Shown: one piece after another, positions 27,585 to 40,020 of the stretch | Position numbering within the stretch: position 1 is the first letter of the stretch | Layout: each line of letters starts with the position of its first letter | Source: Calcarisporiella thermophila CBS 279.70 | Lineage: Eukaryota; Calcarisporiellomycota | NCBI RefSeq assembly: GCF_041956535.1 | Contig: NW_027192225.1 | Coordinates: 144,574 to 186,785, forward strand | Length of the DNA stretch: 42,212 bases | Direction of reading: 5' to 3' | Notes under the pieces: model-generated | Told to the model about the DNA's origin: nothing | What the model saw: the letters and a program-made list of their open reading frames with translations, nothing else | Databases searched by the model: none | Made by a program: the position numbers and the translations under genes

Positions 27585-28710
27585 TGCAAATGCTTGTATA
27601 TACTATAAATTATTTTATTTAAAGAAACTTGTTGACCACGGAATTTATGTCAAATATCCTGGACCATAAAAATAGATCAAGAGAAAGTACTCGGCTCCAT
27701 CGCTTTTCCTTTTCAAGCATCTCTGATTACATGAGAGATGAAGCCAATTTGTGGGCATGCTATAAGTGGCCTAGATTAAGAAATCTAGCATATCGGAAGC
27801 ACCGATATATCTCGGGAAGAAACCGGTATTAAAAATAGATGTTTGTCGTCGAGACACTTGACCATGGACTACAAATCGTAGATGGCGGTGCAAGACAAGT
27901 TGTTTTATTATCCCCCTCTAACCATTGTGATGAGTATACTAAGCTACCTCTTCATGAACCTTAGTCGTTTAAACAAAGATAGCGCATGACAACCTAACCT
28001 TCAATATAGTTAAATCCTTCCTCGGAAATTACCTCGCGATCAGGATACAGAGCTGCTTTCCAATTTCTGAACTTAAGTTGGGTCGAAAAAGATTACGAAA
28101 CAAGGTCATCTGTCCTCGGGAATATTTTTTGTACTATAATCGGCCAATATGAGCACCGCTAGTGAATATTCAACGGCCACGGGGTGCTTCAATAACATTA
28201 TTGAATTCTAATCTTTTTGTATCTGAAAAAAACACCTCTAACGCACAAGTTTCTATATTGGTTACACTACATTTGAAAATTCCTTCCACATGGTACTGCA
28301 GAGTTGCGGTAATAGGCGATGGTGTGGGTCATCAATATAAATCATCTATTCGTGCTCTCTCTACTTAAAGTATGACAATAGAATCAAACATTGCTATTGC
28401 ATCCTGACCAAACCGCCTTGGTTTTGGAGGGACTGAACTGGATTTATGCTTTGATCAATCAATTTCTGCAGCCCAATTAAATTTATCGGTTGGGGTTCCG
28501 AGAATAGATAGATTAAGGGATTTTTTGATAATATTACCTTGTACTCTCTCTGGGGGACTCATTCTTCTCACTTTGGCTCTCTAATAATTTTATAAAAGCC
28601 CTGCCCTTCCACTCGTTAGATTTGCTCTAATACTGGTGATGATTAGTTTCAATCCTGCGCATTGGTTCCCTTTGATTCCAATTCTAATTAATTGAAATAT
28701 ACCTAGCCTT
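27585..28710. other. Intergenic region GRC3 to OPT transporter
   Basis: No gene supported; short frames at 27629 and 28162 do not resemble known proteins. A small hairpin-forming repeat, ATATCGG (27790-27796) and CCGATAT (27802-27808), sits about 200 bp after the GRC3 stop. The right end carries the promoter of the transporter. Confidence 0.45.
28591..28598 (+). promoter_or_regulatory. TATA box TATAAAAG of the OPT transporter gene
   Basis: A consensus TATAAAAG 113 bp upstream of the start codon at 28711, followed by a C/T-rich stretch. Confidence 0.6.
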
Positions 28711-31156
28711 ATGAAGACAACTGAAGAAAAATGTGAGAGGGTGGAGGAATCCTACAGTAATGAATGCATATCATCTGGTAAAGACAAAGAAAAAAACGGT
28801 ACTATTGATTACGGGCATGTTAACGAAAAGGACGATACATCGGAGAAAGAATCCATAAAGGAATTCGTTGAAGTGTGGCAGGTAATGAATCTCTACTCCT
28901 GACCCATCCATAACTGCTGTAGTTAAAATAACGAAACGATTGTATTGTTACTGTAAGTTCACCTGGCGTGCTTCAATAGTGGGGAGCTTGTTGGGATGTA
29001 TAATAGCATGCTCAAATATGTATATGGGATTGAAGATCGGATGGACATTTGGGGCGCATCTCTTTGGCGCGATATTTGGATTTGCTGTTCTTAAACCACT
29101 ATCCCGAATTCTTCCTGCATCTCTTGGAGGCGGACGATTTGGTCCCCGTGAAAATTGTACAGTTCAAACCGCTGCAACTGCTGCTGGAGGGCTTGGTGCT
29201 GGTTTCGTCAGCGCGATCCCGGCAATGTACAAACTGGGATTGCTCACTGACTTGAAAAGAGACATGGGCGCGCTTACTCTCTGGACAATATCGGCGGCGT
29301 TCTACTGGCTATTTTTTGCGGTTCCACTGCGCAAGCATTTTGTCATCAACCAAGACCTAGTTTTTCCCACACCACGTGCTACGGCCAACACTATCCAGTC
29401 TTTGCACGCGTCCACGACTGGCGAAAAAGAGGCGATGAAGAAGGCTTACTGGCTTGGGATCTGGTTCATCGTGACATTTCTGTGGACACTCATTGCCTTT
29501 TGGATTCCCGGCCTTTTTGAGGATACGCACATTCTCTATTGGATTGGATATGCCCTTGGAAACGAGAATGTGATGGTGGCTGATGCGTTGTGGAAATGGT
29601 ATGGCCTACCCGCTGGTATTCATAGTGGCTTTCTAACGGAATAGCTATCTCTCGATGGTGTAGGCATTTTAAATGGGAGTTTGCGTTTTTTGGAGCGGGT
29701 CTCATGACACCTGGAGCGACAGTATGGTCGTTCTTTGTCGGGCAAGTCATTGCCTATGGTATCACGGGACCTCTTATGCTACAAAACGGAATAATAACCC
29801 AGCCGTACGGGTTTACCGAAAATCCGACTGCACAGTCATGGTGGCTATGGCCAGGCATCGCCCTCATGGTGTTCAGTTCCTTCTCTGAAATTTTTATCCA
29901 TTATAAGTCGCTGTGGTCTGCCGTGAAGCTCGGGGGTAGGGAGCTAGCGGCTAATTTCAACAGGCTTATGGGTCGCTCTACGGCGAATTATGTGAAAGAT
30001 ATTGACCCCAAGGACCCAATCCCACCCCATGAGCAAGTGCCTTTACTTTGGTGGAGTGTAAGTGTTTGGTTGCATTTTCAAATTCTCGCGTCAAATACAA
30101 ACGTCTCTTTTTAGGGGGGTTTAGTTGTATCCATCATATTTACTTGCGCGATCATGGGGGTTATGTTTGGAATGGCGGTGCATCTTACATTGCTCGCCAT
30201 CATACTTTCGTTTTTACTCTCGTTTATTGGCCTTCAGTCGTCAGGAGACACAGGCATCAACCCGGTGGGATCGATCGGAAAGGTGACACAGCTCATCTTC
30301 GCGGCTATCCCGAATCCTGTGATACAAAATCAACAAATGATTAATTTAATGGCCGGCAATATTGCAGGCAGTGCTGCATCTCAGTCGGTGGAAATGGTGG
30401 GTGACCTCAAAACCGGCCAGCTGTTGAAAGCTTCCCCTAGATCTCAGTTCTTCGCTCAGATAATTGGGTCATTTTTTGCCATTTTAATGGCCATTAGCCT
30501 GTTCTACTTGTACGCCAGCGGTAAATCCATCTGGCACACTGAGCCACATAGAAATACGTGCTGACTTTTCTTTTGGACTTCTCATAGCCTATCCGTGCAT
30601 CACTGCTCCAATGGGCGTCACCGAAATAAAATGCGAGTTCGAACTATTTGCTGCCAAGGTCTGGGCCTCCGTCACCAAATTACTCACCCAGGGAGCAACC
30701 ATTCCAAAGAGTAGTTTCATTACGGCAATAGTGTTTTCTGGGTTTGCCGTGATGTACACGCTAATCAAAGGGTTTCTTGTACCTGAGAAGTTTAGGAAAT
30801 ACATGCCCAATCTCAATGCCATGGGAATAGGACTCATTCAAAAAGGTTCGTGTATTTTTGTGATTGGTGTTCCATTCTACCCAAGATATCCTGCGGATGC
30901 TAACCGTTTAAAATGACGTATCTGTCCAGGTCCTGAAGTACCTATTGCGATGGTCATTGGATGGATAATAACCAAAGTTTGGCACCGAGTTAACCCCATT
31001 GCATGGGACAAGTATATGTATTCGGTGGCAGCTGGCACTCTTGCAGGAGTGGGGATCTCTTCGGTATTCAAGGCCTTTTTTCAGCTTGGTGGTATCAAAG
31101 GATCGACTGTGACCTTTGGATGCCTTTTAAATAAGAGCGGTGTTCCTGAGTGCTAA
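28711..31156 (+). CDS. OPT-family oligopeptide transporter, six exons
   Basis: A polytopic plasma-membrane or vacuolar proton-coupled transporter of small peptides (glutathione-like substrates are known for the family). Exons 28711-28881, 28958-29598, 29664-30057, 30115-30520, 30588-30845 and 30930-31156 join exactly in frame to 698 residues. After a hydrophilic N-terminal tail come TWRASIVGSLLGC, SNMYMGLKIGWTFGAHLFGA, ENCTVQTAATAAGG, FPTPRATANTIQSLH, EFAFFGAGLMTPGATVWSF, NPTAQSWWLWPGIALMVF, NQQMINLMAGNIAGSAASQS and many hydrophobic helices, the standard OPT layout. The N-terminal TWR...NMYMGLK and SAASQS segments are most like the fungal OPT subgroup distinct from yeast Opt1. Apparent frame changes are all explained by 57-84 nt introns. 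The C terminus is short, ending SGVPEC. Confidence 0.92.
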
Positions 31157-31697
31157 AAAGCATTTTATTGTAATTCAGTATCCATTGATACCATACTGAT
31201 CCTCTGTATTATTACATATAATTTATTTAATAGTATTTTATTTACCTCACTTGATCTTTCTTTTCTTTACCAAACGCTATTTAATCCCTTGCTAAATTTC
31301 TATAAATTGCCTATAACTAATGTACTTCAAATAATAATTAGTATTCACAAAGGTTTAATATAGGAGGGCACCAGAATTAGTCCTAGAAAGTATTAAAAAA
31401 AATCTCCGATCTGATTAATGATTAATGAGCATTGAGAAATTAGTTCGATCATTGCCTTCATATCGATGAAAATCGAATTATTATCCTCTCCCCCAGCTAT
31501 ACTAATCATAAAAAAGGGGTAAACAAAAAGAAAAGTGGAGGGGCTGCTAGGTGAGTTGGTTTGATAAATCGAAGGGATTGCTTTTTTTTTTTGAAAAGAA
31601 TCTATTTATTTTTTTTCTTTTTTTTTGTGTAAATACTATTTATTTTACAACCAAGCATTAGCTATAACTATCTTATCGCATCAACAGCCAGTTTATT
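31157..31697. other. Intergenic region OPT transporter to lipase, with poly(T) tracts
   Basis: No gene. Several T runs (up to 12) between 31581 and 31626 sit about 70-115 bp before the lipase start and may be nucleosome-excluding promoter tracts. Confidence 0.5.
31581..31626 (+). repeat. Poly(T) tracts in the lipase promoter
   Basis: Runs of T separated by a few bases, covering 31582-31592 and 31610-31626. Poly(dA:dT) is a common fungal promoter element. Confidence 0.5.
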
Positions 31698-32933
31698 ATG
31701 AACCTATTTTTACTGATATTATATGGTGTGCTTATTTTTATTGCTCCACAAAAAACGGCTGCTAACGTGGTGGGTGATCTTCAAATGGAGATGAATAGCT
31801 CCAGCTCGTTAATCTCTTCACCTTTACACCCACCAAACTATCTTTCCTCCTTACTCCGCTCTATTCCCGACGAACCTGACCATATACCCCTTTCCAAAAC
31901 ACAACTTAAGGCCCTCCAAAAATATGCTAAGCTTGGAGCAAACGTATATTGCGGGCTAATGCGCCCTGGAGCTTATCGATGCGACGCATACTGTTCCGAA
32001 TTCCCCAATATGACCTTGGTGGAGTATTTTGCCCATAAACCGTATGATGTGAATGGGTATATTGCACGAGATGATCAACGCAAGGCCATCGTCATCGCAT
32101 TTAGAGGAGCTTTGTCGCTGCTTAATTGGGTGGCGATATGTTCTTTAAAGATGACGGCCTACCCCCGTCCAAACTTAATAGGAGGGCGCGTTCATGCGGG
32201 TATACTTTCTTATTGGAAATGTAGATAAGCGGTGTAGGAGACTTACTCAATGGTGTGTCTACAGGAGCATACAGGGCATATAAGAGTTCGAGAGACAAGC
32301 TGATACCCAAATTACTAGAGCAGCTGCACAACTACCCGAATTATGAGGTAGAGGTACTTGGACACAGTTTAGGTGCCATGATTGCTACGCTCCACGCCCT
32401 TGATCTGTGGGAAAAAGGGATAGTACCTGAAGATAATCTGTATCTAATCACGTTTGGAGGGCCACGGGTGGGCAACGGCATATTTTCCAACTACTCCAGC
32501 AACGCTGGGTTCTTGTCCAAACGACTTGTGAACAAAGGGGATATCATTGTCCATATGTTTCCGCGGATCATTGGCTATAGGGTTGGATGGCTAGCGATCA
32601 GTGCAATGACTGCGAGAAGAGGCTAATGTGAATATTATGATTTATATAGCATTCCGCTAATGAGATTCACACTAACTCGCGGACGGGGCTGACAATCCAG
32701 TGTAAGAAGGCGGAGGATCCCTTATGTTCCAATGGGGAGAGCAGGAGATATAGCGTCCTTGATGTAAGCATGTTAAACGCGTAGAATTATTATTGATAGC
32801 GTATGCACTGATATTTGCTATGAATTAGCACCAGTACTTTCTGGGGGTTGGATTCTTGATCACTTGCTTAAGTGAAGCCATCGTTCATTATCTTAAGCAA
32901 GTCAAGTATGCTATTATTCCTGGAGCCCATTAA
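31698..32933 (+). CDS. Secreted class-3 lipase (Thermomyces/Rhizomucor type), four exons
   Basis: An extracellular triacylglycerol lipase or related esterase. Exons 31698-32199, 32238-32581, 32650-32763 and 32829-32933 join in frame to 354 residues; the introns are 38, 68 and 65 nt. Residues 1-22 form a signal peptide (hydrophobic core LFLLILYGVLIFIA). The nucleophile elbow GHSLGA holds Ser211, Asp269 is in KGDIIVHMFPR, and the catalytic His321 is in DHQYFLGV, matching the Ser-Asp-His triad order of Thermomyces lanuginosus lipase, including the YRHSANE segment and the C-terminal Cys. YCGLMRP with clustered cysteines near residue 95 parallels the disulphide-bonded N-terminal part of that family. 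FGGPRVGN is also conserved. A naive frame reading shows two truncated pieces; splicing repairs it. Feruloyl esterases share this fold, so the exact substrate is open. Confidence 0.9.
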
Positions 32934-34000
32934 TTTGTGTTCCATATCTATATATTCAAACTTGTATTTATACTTGACAAGTGATAGTAGCATTTATTTA
33001 GACACTTGAAACTGTTATCTATTTTTTTATTTTTGGATATTCCATCCTTTAGTTTATCCTCCTTTCTTAAGATACTTAAGCTTTGTTTAAATGAAGATAT
33101 CTTTTCTGCGTATACTATGGGACCAGATCGAAGAAAGATTCTTCTTCACGTTTCCAATTGATCAGACAGATCCGTTGTAATAGATAAAATGGAGTTAAAA
33201 TTGGATTGCAACAAGATACCCGAAAAAAGTTGTAAGTCGAAGGGTTAAAGAGACACTTTGAACCTTGATAGTGGCATGGAAAATTCAAGATTTCTTGGAC
33301 ATTATACTTACATGAGCCTTCTCATTTCGCTCCTCTACAATGTCTAAAGTCAGTTCATGCATTAAGGGTAAAAATGGTTTCCAATATTGTTATATCAATT
33401 GTAGCAATTGAGCTCGCGATGGCAATTATTGAATGAATAAAGCCCAATTTCAATTGCAAATTTGAACCATAAATGTCAACAAATATTGGATCAGCCAAAT
33501 GGAGTAACAGGTTAGGAGTTCAAGAGTGCCATGGATGAATGTGAGAGCATGTATTATGAGACATCATATGTTCATGTTGAGCACTCTGTTACATGGGCGG
33601 CTGGTGTGCATCAATTCGAAAGAATCGATTTGGTCACTAGTTGTGGTATTGCAACGAGCCAAAATAGAGTTTTAGACACAGCACTTTGAACCTTTCGTTC
33701 TACAACGAAAGTATACAGTAGCGCTCTTCCCTTTGGACAAGCCATATCGCTTGTCTCTTACAAGCCACTCTTTGACAATTTGATACGCTCTAATGAATAT
33801 GATATCCGGTGGTGAGTCTGCTTGACTTCTGCCATCCTAGCTCGCTCATTCATGACAATGCAGCAGACCCATCTTACACTTGTTCCCTTCTAGCTATTGC
33901 AATGCTGCTAGAGGGGACATACATGCTTAAAACTAACGCTAACCAATTTAGAGTTTAGGCTGTGAAGTCCACAAGCGTTCGACCGGTTCAACCTCCGGAT

Positions 34001-34027
34001 TGACGTAATAGCCAATTTGTGACGTTA
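34001..34027 (+). promoter_or_regulatory. Two CRE-like sites flanking a CCAAT box
   Basis: TGACGTAA at 34001-34008 and TGACGTTA at 34020-34027, with CCAAT at 34012-34016 between them. Both octamers are one-base variants of the ATF/CREB palindrome. They lie about 860-880 bp upstream of the choline oxidase start codon. Confidence 0.35.
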
Positions 34028-34624
34028 GGCTTGATGGCACTTGGATTAATATAGTTAAAGGCACACTTTAAAGGGAATTAAGCTTATTGCTGGCTGGCAT
34101 ACACGAGGGCCAACTTTCCAAGACTCAGCATCCAATTTCATTTATCTAGGCTCCATAGGCAACGCTTCCGTTGGTATTGGATTCAGTGAAGGATGCAGCT
34201 CACATGGCCTGAAACGCGCTGGCTCGTATCTCTCCCCCTGTCTGTCAACTAACAAGGGCTAGCCCACGGCCTAGACCGTCAAGAAATTGCCATTTCGGCG
34301 GCCAGCAAGCTTGCTGCCGTCGTGAAGCCCCATTTGCCGGTCTGGCCTAGAAATGGCCGGATCCGGAAAAAAGAACCCTCAAAGGACCCAAGATCTGGGC
34401 AATATGGAAACACCCAAGGAATTCAGCTGTCTGAAATTCGGGGTGCACATCGATACAAGCCCCGTTCCGTTGCAAAGCAATGGTCAGTCGGGAGGTTTTG
34501 TTTGGAAGGAAAGCTCCTTCTACCCGCGTCTATAAGCAGTTAAAATTTAGTGCGCTGTCTCCCCCTCCCCTTCCCCCCCCGTCGGCCACTCAATTGTGGC
34601 CATTACATATCCGTTGACTGCAGA

Positions 34625-34669
34625 CTATCACGGTTTTGGATTAGGCTAATTCAACAACCGCCGTGATAG
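34625..34669. promoter_or_regulatory. Inverted repeat CTATCACGG/CCGTGATAG
   Basis: Perfect 9-base arms at 34625-34633 and 34661-34669, separated by 27 bases, about 75 bp upstream of the TATA box of the choline oxidase gene. The outward CGG/CCG ends are reminiscent of zinc-cluster sites, but the spacing is unusual. Function unknown. Confidence 0.4.
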
Positions 34670-34745
34670 GTTTTGTCGCGGTCAGCTGTGTAAAGCACGG
34701 ACTGGATAATTTCCAAGATGCTTTAAGCTGTCGACTGTTTAAAGG

Positions 34746-34753
34746 TATATAAA
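34746..34753 (+). promoter_or_regulatory. TATA box of the choline oxidase gene
   Basis: TATATAAA 132 bp upstream of the start codon at 34885, followed by a strongly C/T-rich leader (about 34790-34860) of the kind seen at highly expressed fungal genes. Confidence 0.65.
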
Positions 34754-34884
34754 GTATATATTATTGCGGCCGCACTGAGGGGCCTCTGCTTCACACCTCT
34801 TCCCTACCCGTTCTCTTCTCCTCCCGAAGCTGCCTTTCCTCCACCGTCTCTGCCCCACTTCAAGCATTCCTAAGATACCATACG

Positions 34885-36823
34885 ATGAGCAACAACCCCA
34901 TTCCAAAGGTAGGCTGTCATGTCATTCATCCCATGTTTAAAATAAGGTGTTTAACAGGGGCCGTTTCTACCCTTGTTTGCTTCCGTGACATTCCTCTACT
35001 TGCATGCACACACAGAGTTTTGACTATATCGTGATTGGCGGAGGTACCGCTGGCTGCGTCATTGCCAGAAGACTAGCAGAGGATCCCTCAGTCTCCGTCT
35101 GTCTGGTCGAGGCGGGCCCATCGGATGAAGGTAAGTGGTATTGAACACTCCTACGGCTTTGCACTTGTGTTGTCTGTCCCGTTCCTTATCACCCCAAATA
35201 ATAAAACGCTTTTCCCCACTGATGGATTAACAGGCAATGACAAAATTCTACAGCTGAGCCGATGGTCTGAATTATTGGATTCAGAATATGATTACCGCTA
35301 CACTATTACCCACCAACCACGAGGCAATAGCAATATCCTTCATTCGCGAGCCAAATGTCTGGGCGGATGCAGCTCTCACAACTCCGCCATTGCCTTCCTG
35401 GCGCCCGACTTGGACTTCACGGAATGGGTGAGTCTTGGATGCAGAGGATGGGAGCCGGAGAATGTTCAAAAGTTTTACGGCAAAGTTAGAGAGAAAATCA
35501 CGATCACGCCTGTTCGCGAGGAGGACAATGCCCTCAACAAAGCCTTTGTTGACGCCGGCAGGAACGCGGGTTTCCCCCAGATAGAGTTTAATACGCCCGA
35601 GTATCAGCGAAATTTCAGCGACTGCGTTGGATATCTGCAGGTCAATGCCAACGGCCCAATCCGCAGCTCGGCCTCGGTCGGGTACTTGCATCCCATTGCA
35701 AGCCTTCCTAAAAACTTGACCGTATTGACAGGCGTGCGCGTGAAGAGAATTCTGCTGGACAATAGCAACAGGGCGGTTGGGATTGAGACCGAGATCGGTG
35801 TGATCCTTTCCAATGAGGAGATGATTCTCTGTGCTGGCGCGTTCGATTCTCCACGTCTGTTGTTGCTCTCGGGCATTGGCCCAAGCTGGCATCTGCGTGA
35901 GGTCGGCGTGCAGTGCAAGGTCCATCTTCCTGGAGTGGGCTCGCACCTAATCGACCATCCTGAGGGTGTGATCATTTGGGAAATCAACAGACCCATTCCT
36001 CCCAAGATCCGCCAAAAGTACGAGGCCGCACTCTTTGCAACCACGCAGGAGGGATCAACATCGCCCGATCTGATGTTCCACTTTGGATTGGAGGCTTTTG
36101 ACATGCAGACCGTCCCTAAAGGGTAAGTCATAGGGGTGGTCCTCATTGCTGGTCACCGAAAAATGCCGTTTTCACGCGAAACAGAGGTTAACTTGATACT
36201 CTTGCTGCGTATCCGTAGATATCCAACAGCATCCAATGCTATTAGCCTTACTCCAAACGTAACCAAGGCAAAGAGCGAAGGCACCGTTAGACTTCGATCT
36301 AGCGATCCTTCCGAGCCTCCTCTTATTGACTTCAAGTATTTCACTGATCCGGACGGCCACGACGAGGCTGTCATGATTGAGGGGATCAAATTGGCAAGGA
36401 AGATCGCCAACACAGAGCCTCTTAAAGATTGGATCCAGCAAGAGGTACTTTATCTTCTCTTTACTTCTCTTCGAAACTCTTAGCTAAGCGTTATTCAATG
36501 TATTCTACTCTCTTTAGCTTGCTCCTGGTCCATCTGTACAAACGGACCGCGAGATTTCCGACTATGTTCGCAAAACCGCCAACACCGTGTACCACCCTGC
36601 AGGCACTTGCAAGATGGGCGATCCCTCCAAGGACAAGCAGGCTGTGGTGGACTCGCAACTTCGTGTCGTCGGAGTGAAAGGTCTTCGCGTAGCGGACGCC
36701 TCAGTATTCCCCACCATGCCTACCATTAATCCTTGTATTACCGTGATGATGATTGGAGAGAAGTGCGCGGAGATGGTGAAGGAGGACCGAGTCAAATCAA
36801 AGGGAACGAAGTCTCGACTCTAA
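34885..36823 (+). CDS. Choline oxidase-like GMC flavoenzyme, five exons
   Basis: Oxidises choline to betaine aldehyde and on to glycine betaine with FAD and oxygen. Exons 34885-34908, 35016-35130, 35234-36122, 36219-36444 and 36518-36823 join in frame to 519 residues. The FAD-binding GGGTAG is at residues 16-21. Compared with Arthrobacter globiformis choline oxidase, key residues all appear in matching motifs: His95 in GGCSSHN (His99, covalent FAD link), Ser97 (Ser101), Glu290 in DHPEG (Glu312, binds the trimethylammonium group), His329 in MFHFG (His351), His444 in VYHPAGT (His466) and Asn489 in [10 protein letters not shown] (Asn510). Glu in DHPEG argues for choline rather than a generic alcohol or glucose oxidase. 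No signal peptide, so cytosolic or peroxisomal; the C-terminal SRL resembles a PTS1 peroxisomal signal. Convergent with the aldehyde dehydrogenase next door. Confidence 0.9.
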
Positions 36824-37274
36824 ATAGGATATTTATCAGCCATGGCTACCCACAAATGATTATTATAGACGTTATGATAGACGATAAAGCCTTTTATTTT
36901 TGCAATTTTGGTTCCATCTCGGATCTCCACTTATACTATGTAATAAATATGGCAGGTTTTGCTCTTCTCGAACTTCTCAGCACTGTTTTCCACACAGCAG
37001 ATATCTCCGAGGGCAAAAGGTTAGATCTGCTATCCTCTGTTTAATTTTGGAATATTGGTATTTTACCATGCACTGTGGATTCAAAGAAATAAACTAAATT
37101 AACATTTAAAAGCATCCTTAGAAGAATGGTTCTAATTGTTTAGCCTGCTTGCAACTATGACAAAGTTATTCTTGAAAGTGTATAAATAATTTTTTTATAA
37201 ATTTTTGATTCCACGTCCAATTCACACTGTCCCTATTTACCAAAAATTCATTCCATATAGTTCTTCTCGCTCTT
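36824..37274. other. Convergent 3' region between choline oxidase and BADH
   Basis: A 451-bp spacer shared by two convergent genes. Short plus-strand frames here are read-through shadows. No gene seen. Confidence 0.5.
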
Positions 37275-39211
<1,937 letters not shown>

Positions 39212-40020
39212 ATTCACAATTTTTAAAGGCAAAAAGTCGAAGGAAGAGTATATAGAATTACAATTGTTAATCTTTCTCGAAAGGAGTTTTGTATCGGTCC
39301 GACTTTAGAAATTAAATTGAAGCTTAGATATAACCCTCACTATGACGTCAGTACAATCTCCGATTGTAAACTGTATTGCAGCGATATTGTAGCACATAAA
39401 GGATTTGGGATAGTTCAAATTAGACTATTCAGTAGATTGAGTAGAATGAATACGGCAACTTAGTTTTCCTCATTACTACTATGGCATATCACATAGGCCT
39501 AATCTATTAAAAGCGAACCGTAGTTGACCTCTCTATATTCAATTTTCCTTTCAAGGGCCGAGACGTCAAATCGAAATGGATACCTCATAGAATTCCTAAT
39601 GCTTATTTTCCCGGTTCTTAAAAAGCAATTGGGTACTAGGCAAAGGTGGTTTAATACATATATAGTAAATATTTTATCAATAAATCCAATTGCTTCTCAA
39701 CGTACATACCGAATAGAGACTACTTGTTTGGTCTTAAACTAACGAAAATTAGAGCCTTAATTGCTAGATCTAGTAAACAAACTTAGGGCAAGCATGGTAT
39801 ATTACGTTGGGATTAATAAAGAACACAGTATACCAAACATTCTTACTCTCATTACAAAAATAAAACTGAGCTCTCACAAGGTTTATTTTTGGATGATAGC
39901 TATTATCCCATCTAAGTAAGCACAACAAAATGGGGGTTAAGTAAAATGATTTTCAAAATTTATTATGATAAAGCTACTATATAACTAAAGACACATTAAC
40001 GCATCACTAAGTCAACGATA
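39212..40020. other. Intergenic region upstream of BADH and downstream of the DJ-1-like gene
   Basis: Contains the BADH promoter at its left end, with a TATATA at 39249-39254 (38 bp from the start codon) and a CRE palindrome. The 72-codon plus-strand frame at 39524-39742 has no recognisable features. Otherwise nothing seen. Confidence 0.45.
39343..39350. promoter_or_regulatory. Palindromic CRE/ATF site TGACGTCA upstream of BADH
   Basis: An exact CREB/ATF consensus 131 bp upstream of the BADH start codon. In fungi Atf1/Sko1-type bZIP factors acting downstream of the Hog1/Sty1 stress kinase bind this site, which would suit an osmoprotectant gene. Confidence 0.5.

Larger units (their letters stand above)
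32934..34884. other. Long intergenic region upstream of choline oxidase
   Basis: Nearly 2 kb without a supported gene. From about 33900 base composition rises to a clearly higher G+C than the flanks. It contains ATF/CREB-like sites with a CCAAT box (34001-34027), C-rich runs near 34561-34581, an inverted repeat (34625-34669) and a TATA box (34746). The 60-73 codon overlapping frames near 34322-34543 resemble no known protein. Confidence 0.45.

Noticed and set aside
29602-29669. A 29-nt intron in the OPT gene (GTATTC...AATAG)
   Set aside because: A 65-nt intron from 29599 to 29663 gives a better protein join (WKW to HFKWEFAFFGAG) and a normal length.
28711-31156. OPT transporter as a frameshifted pseudogene
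   Set aside because: Every apparent frame change coincides with a GT-AG intron, and the six exons sum to a multiple of three with family motifs continuous across junctions.
32934-34560. A decayed gene in the region before choline oxidase
   Set aside because: Several short frames were read, but none resembles a known protein and no motif series spans the stops.
35281-35946. 221-codon minus-strand frame inside choline oxidase
   Set aside because: It is antisense to well-conserved GMC coding sequence and has no recognisable domain; GC-richer codons explain the open frame.
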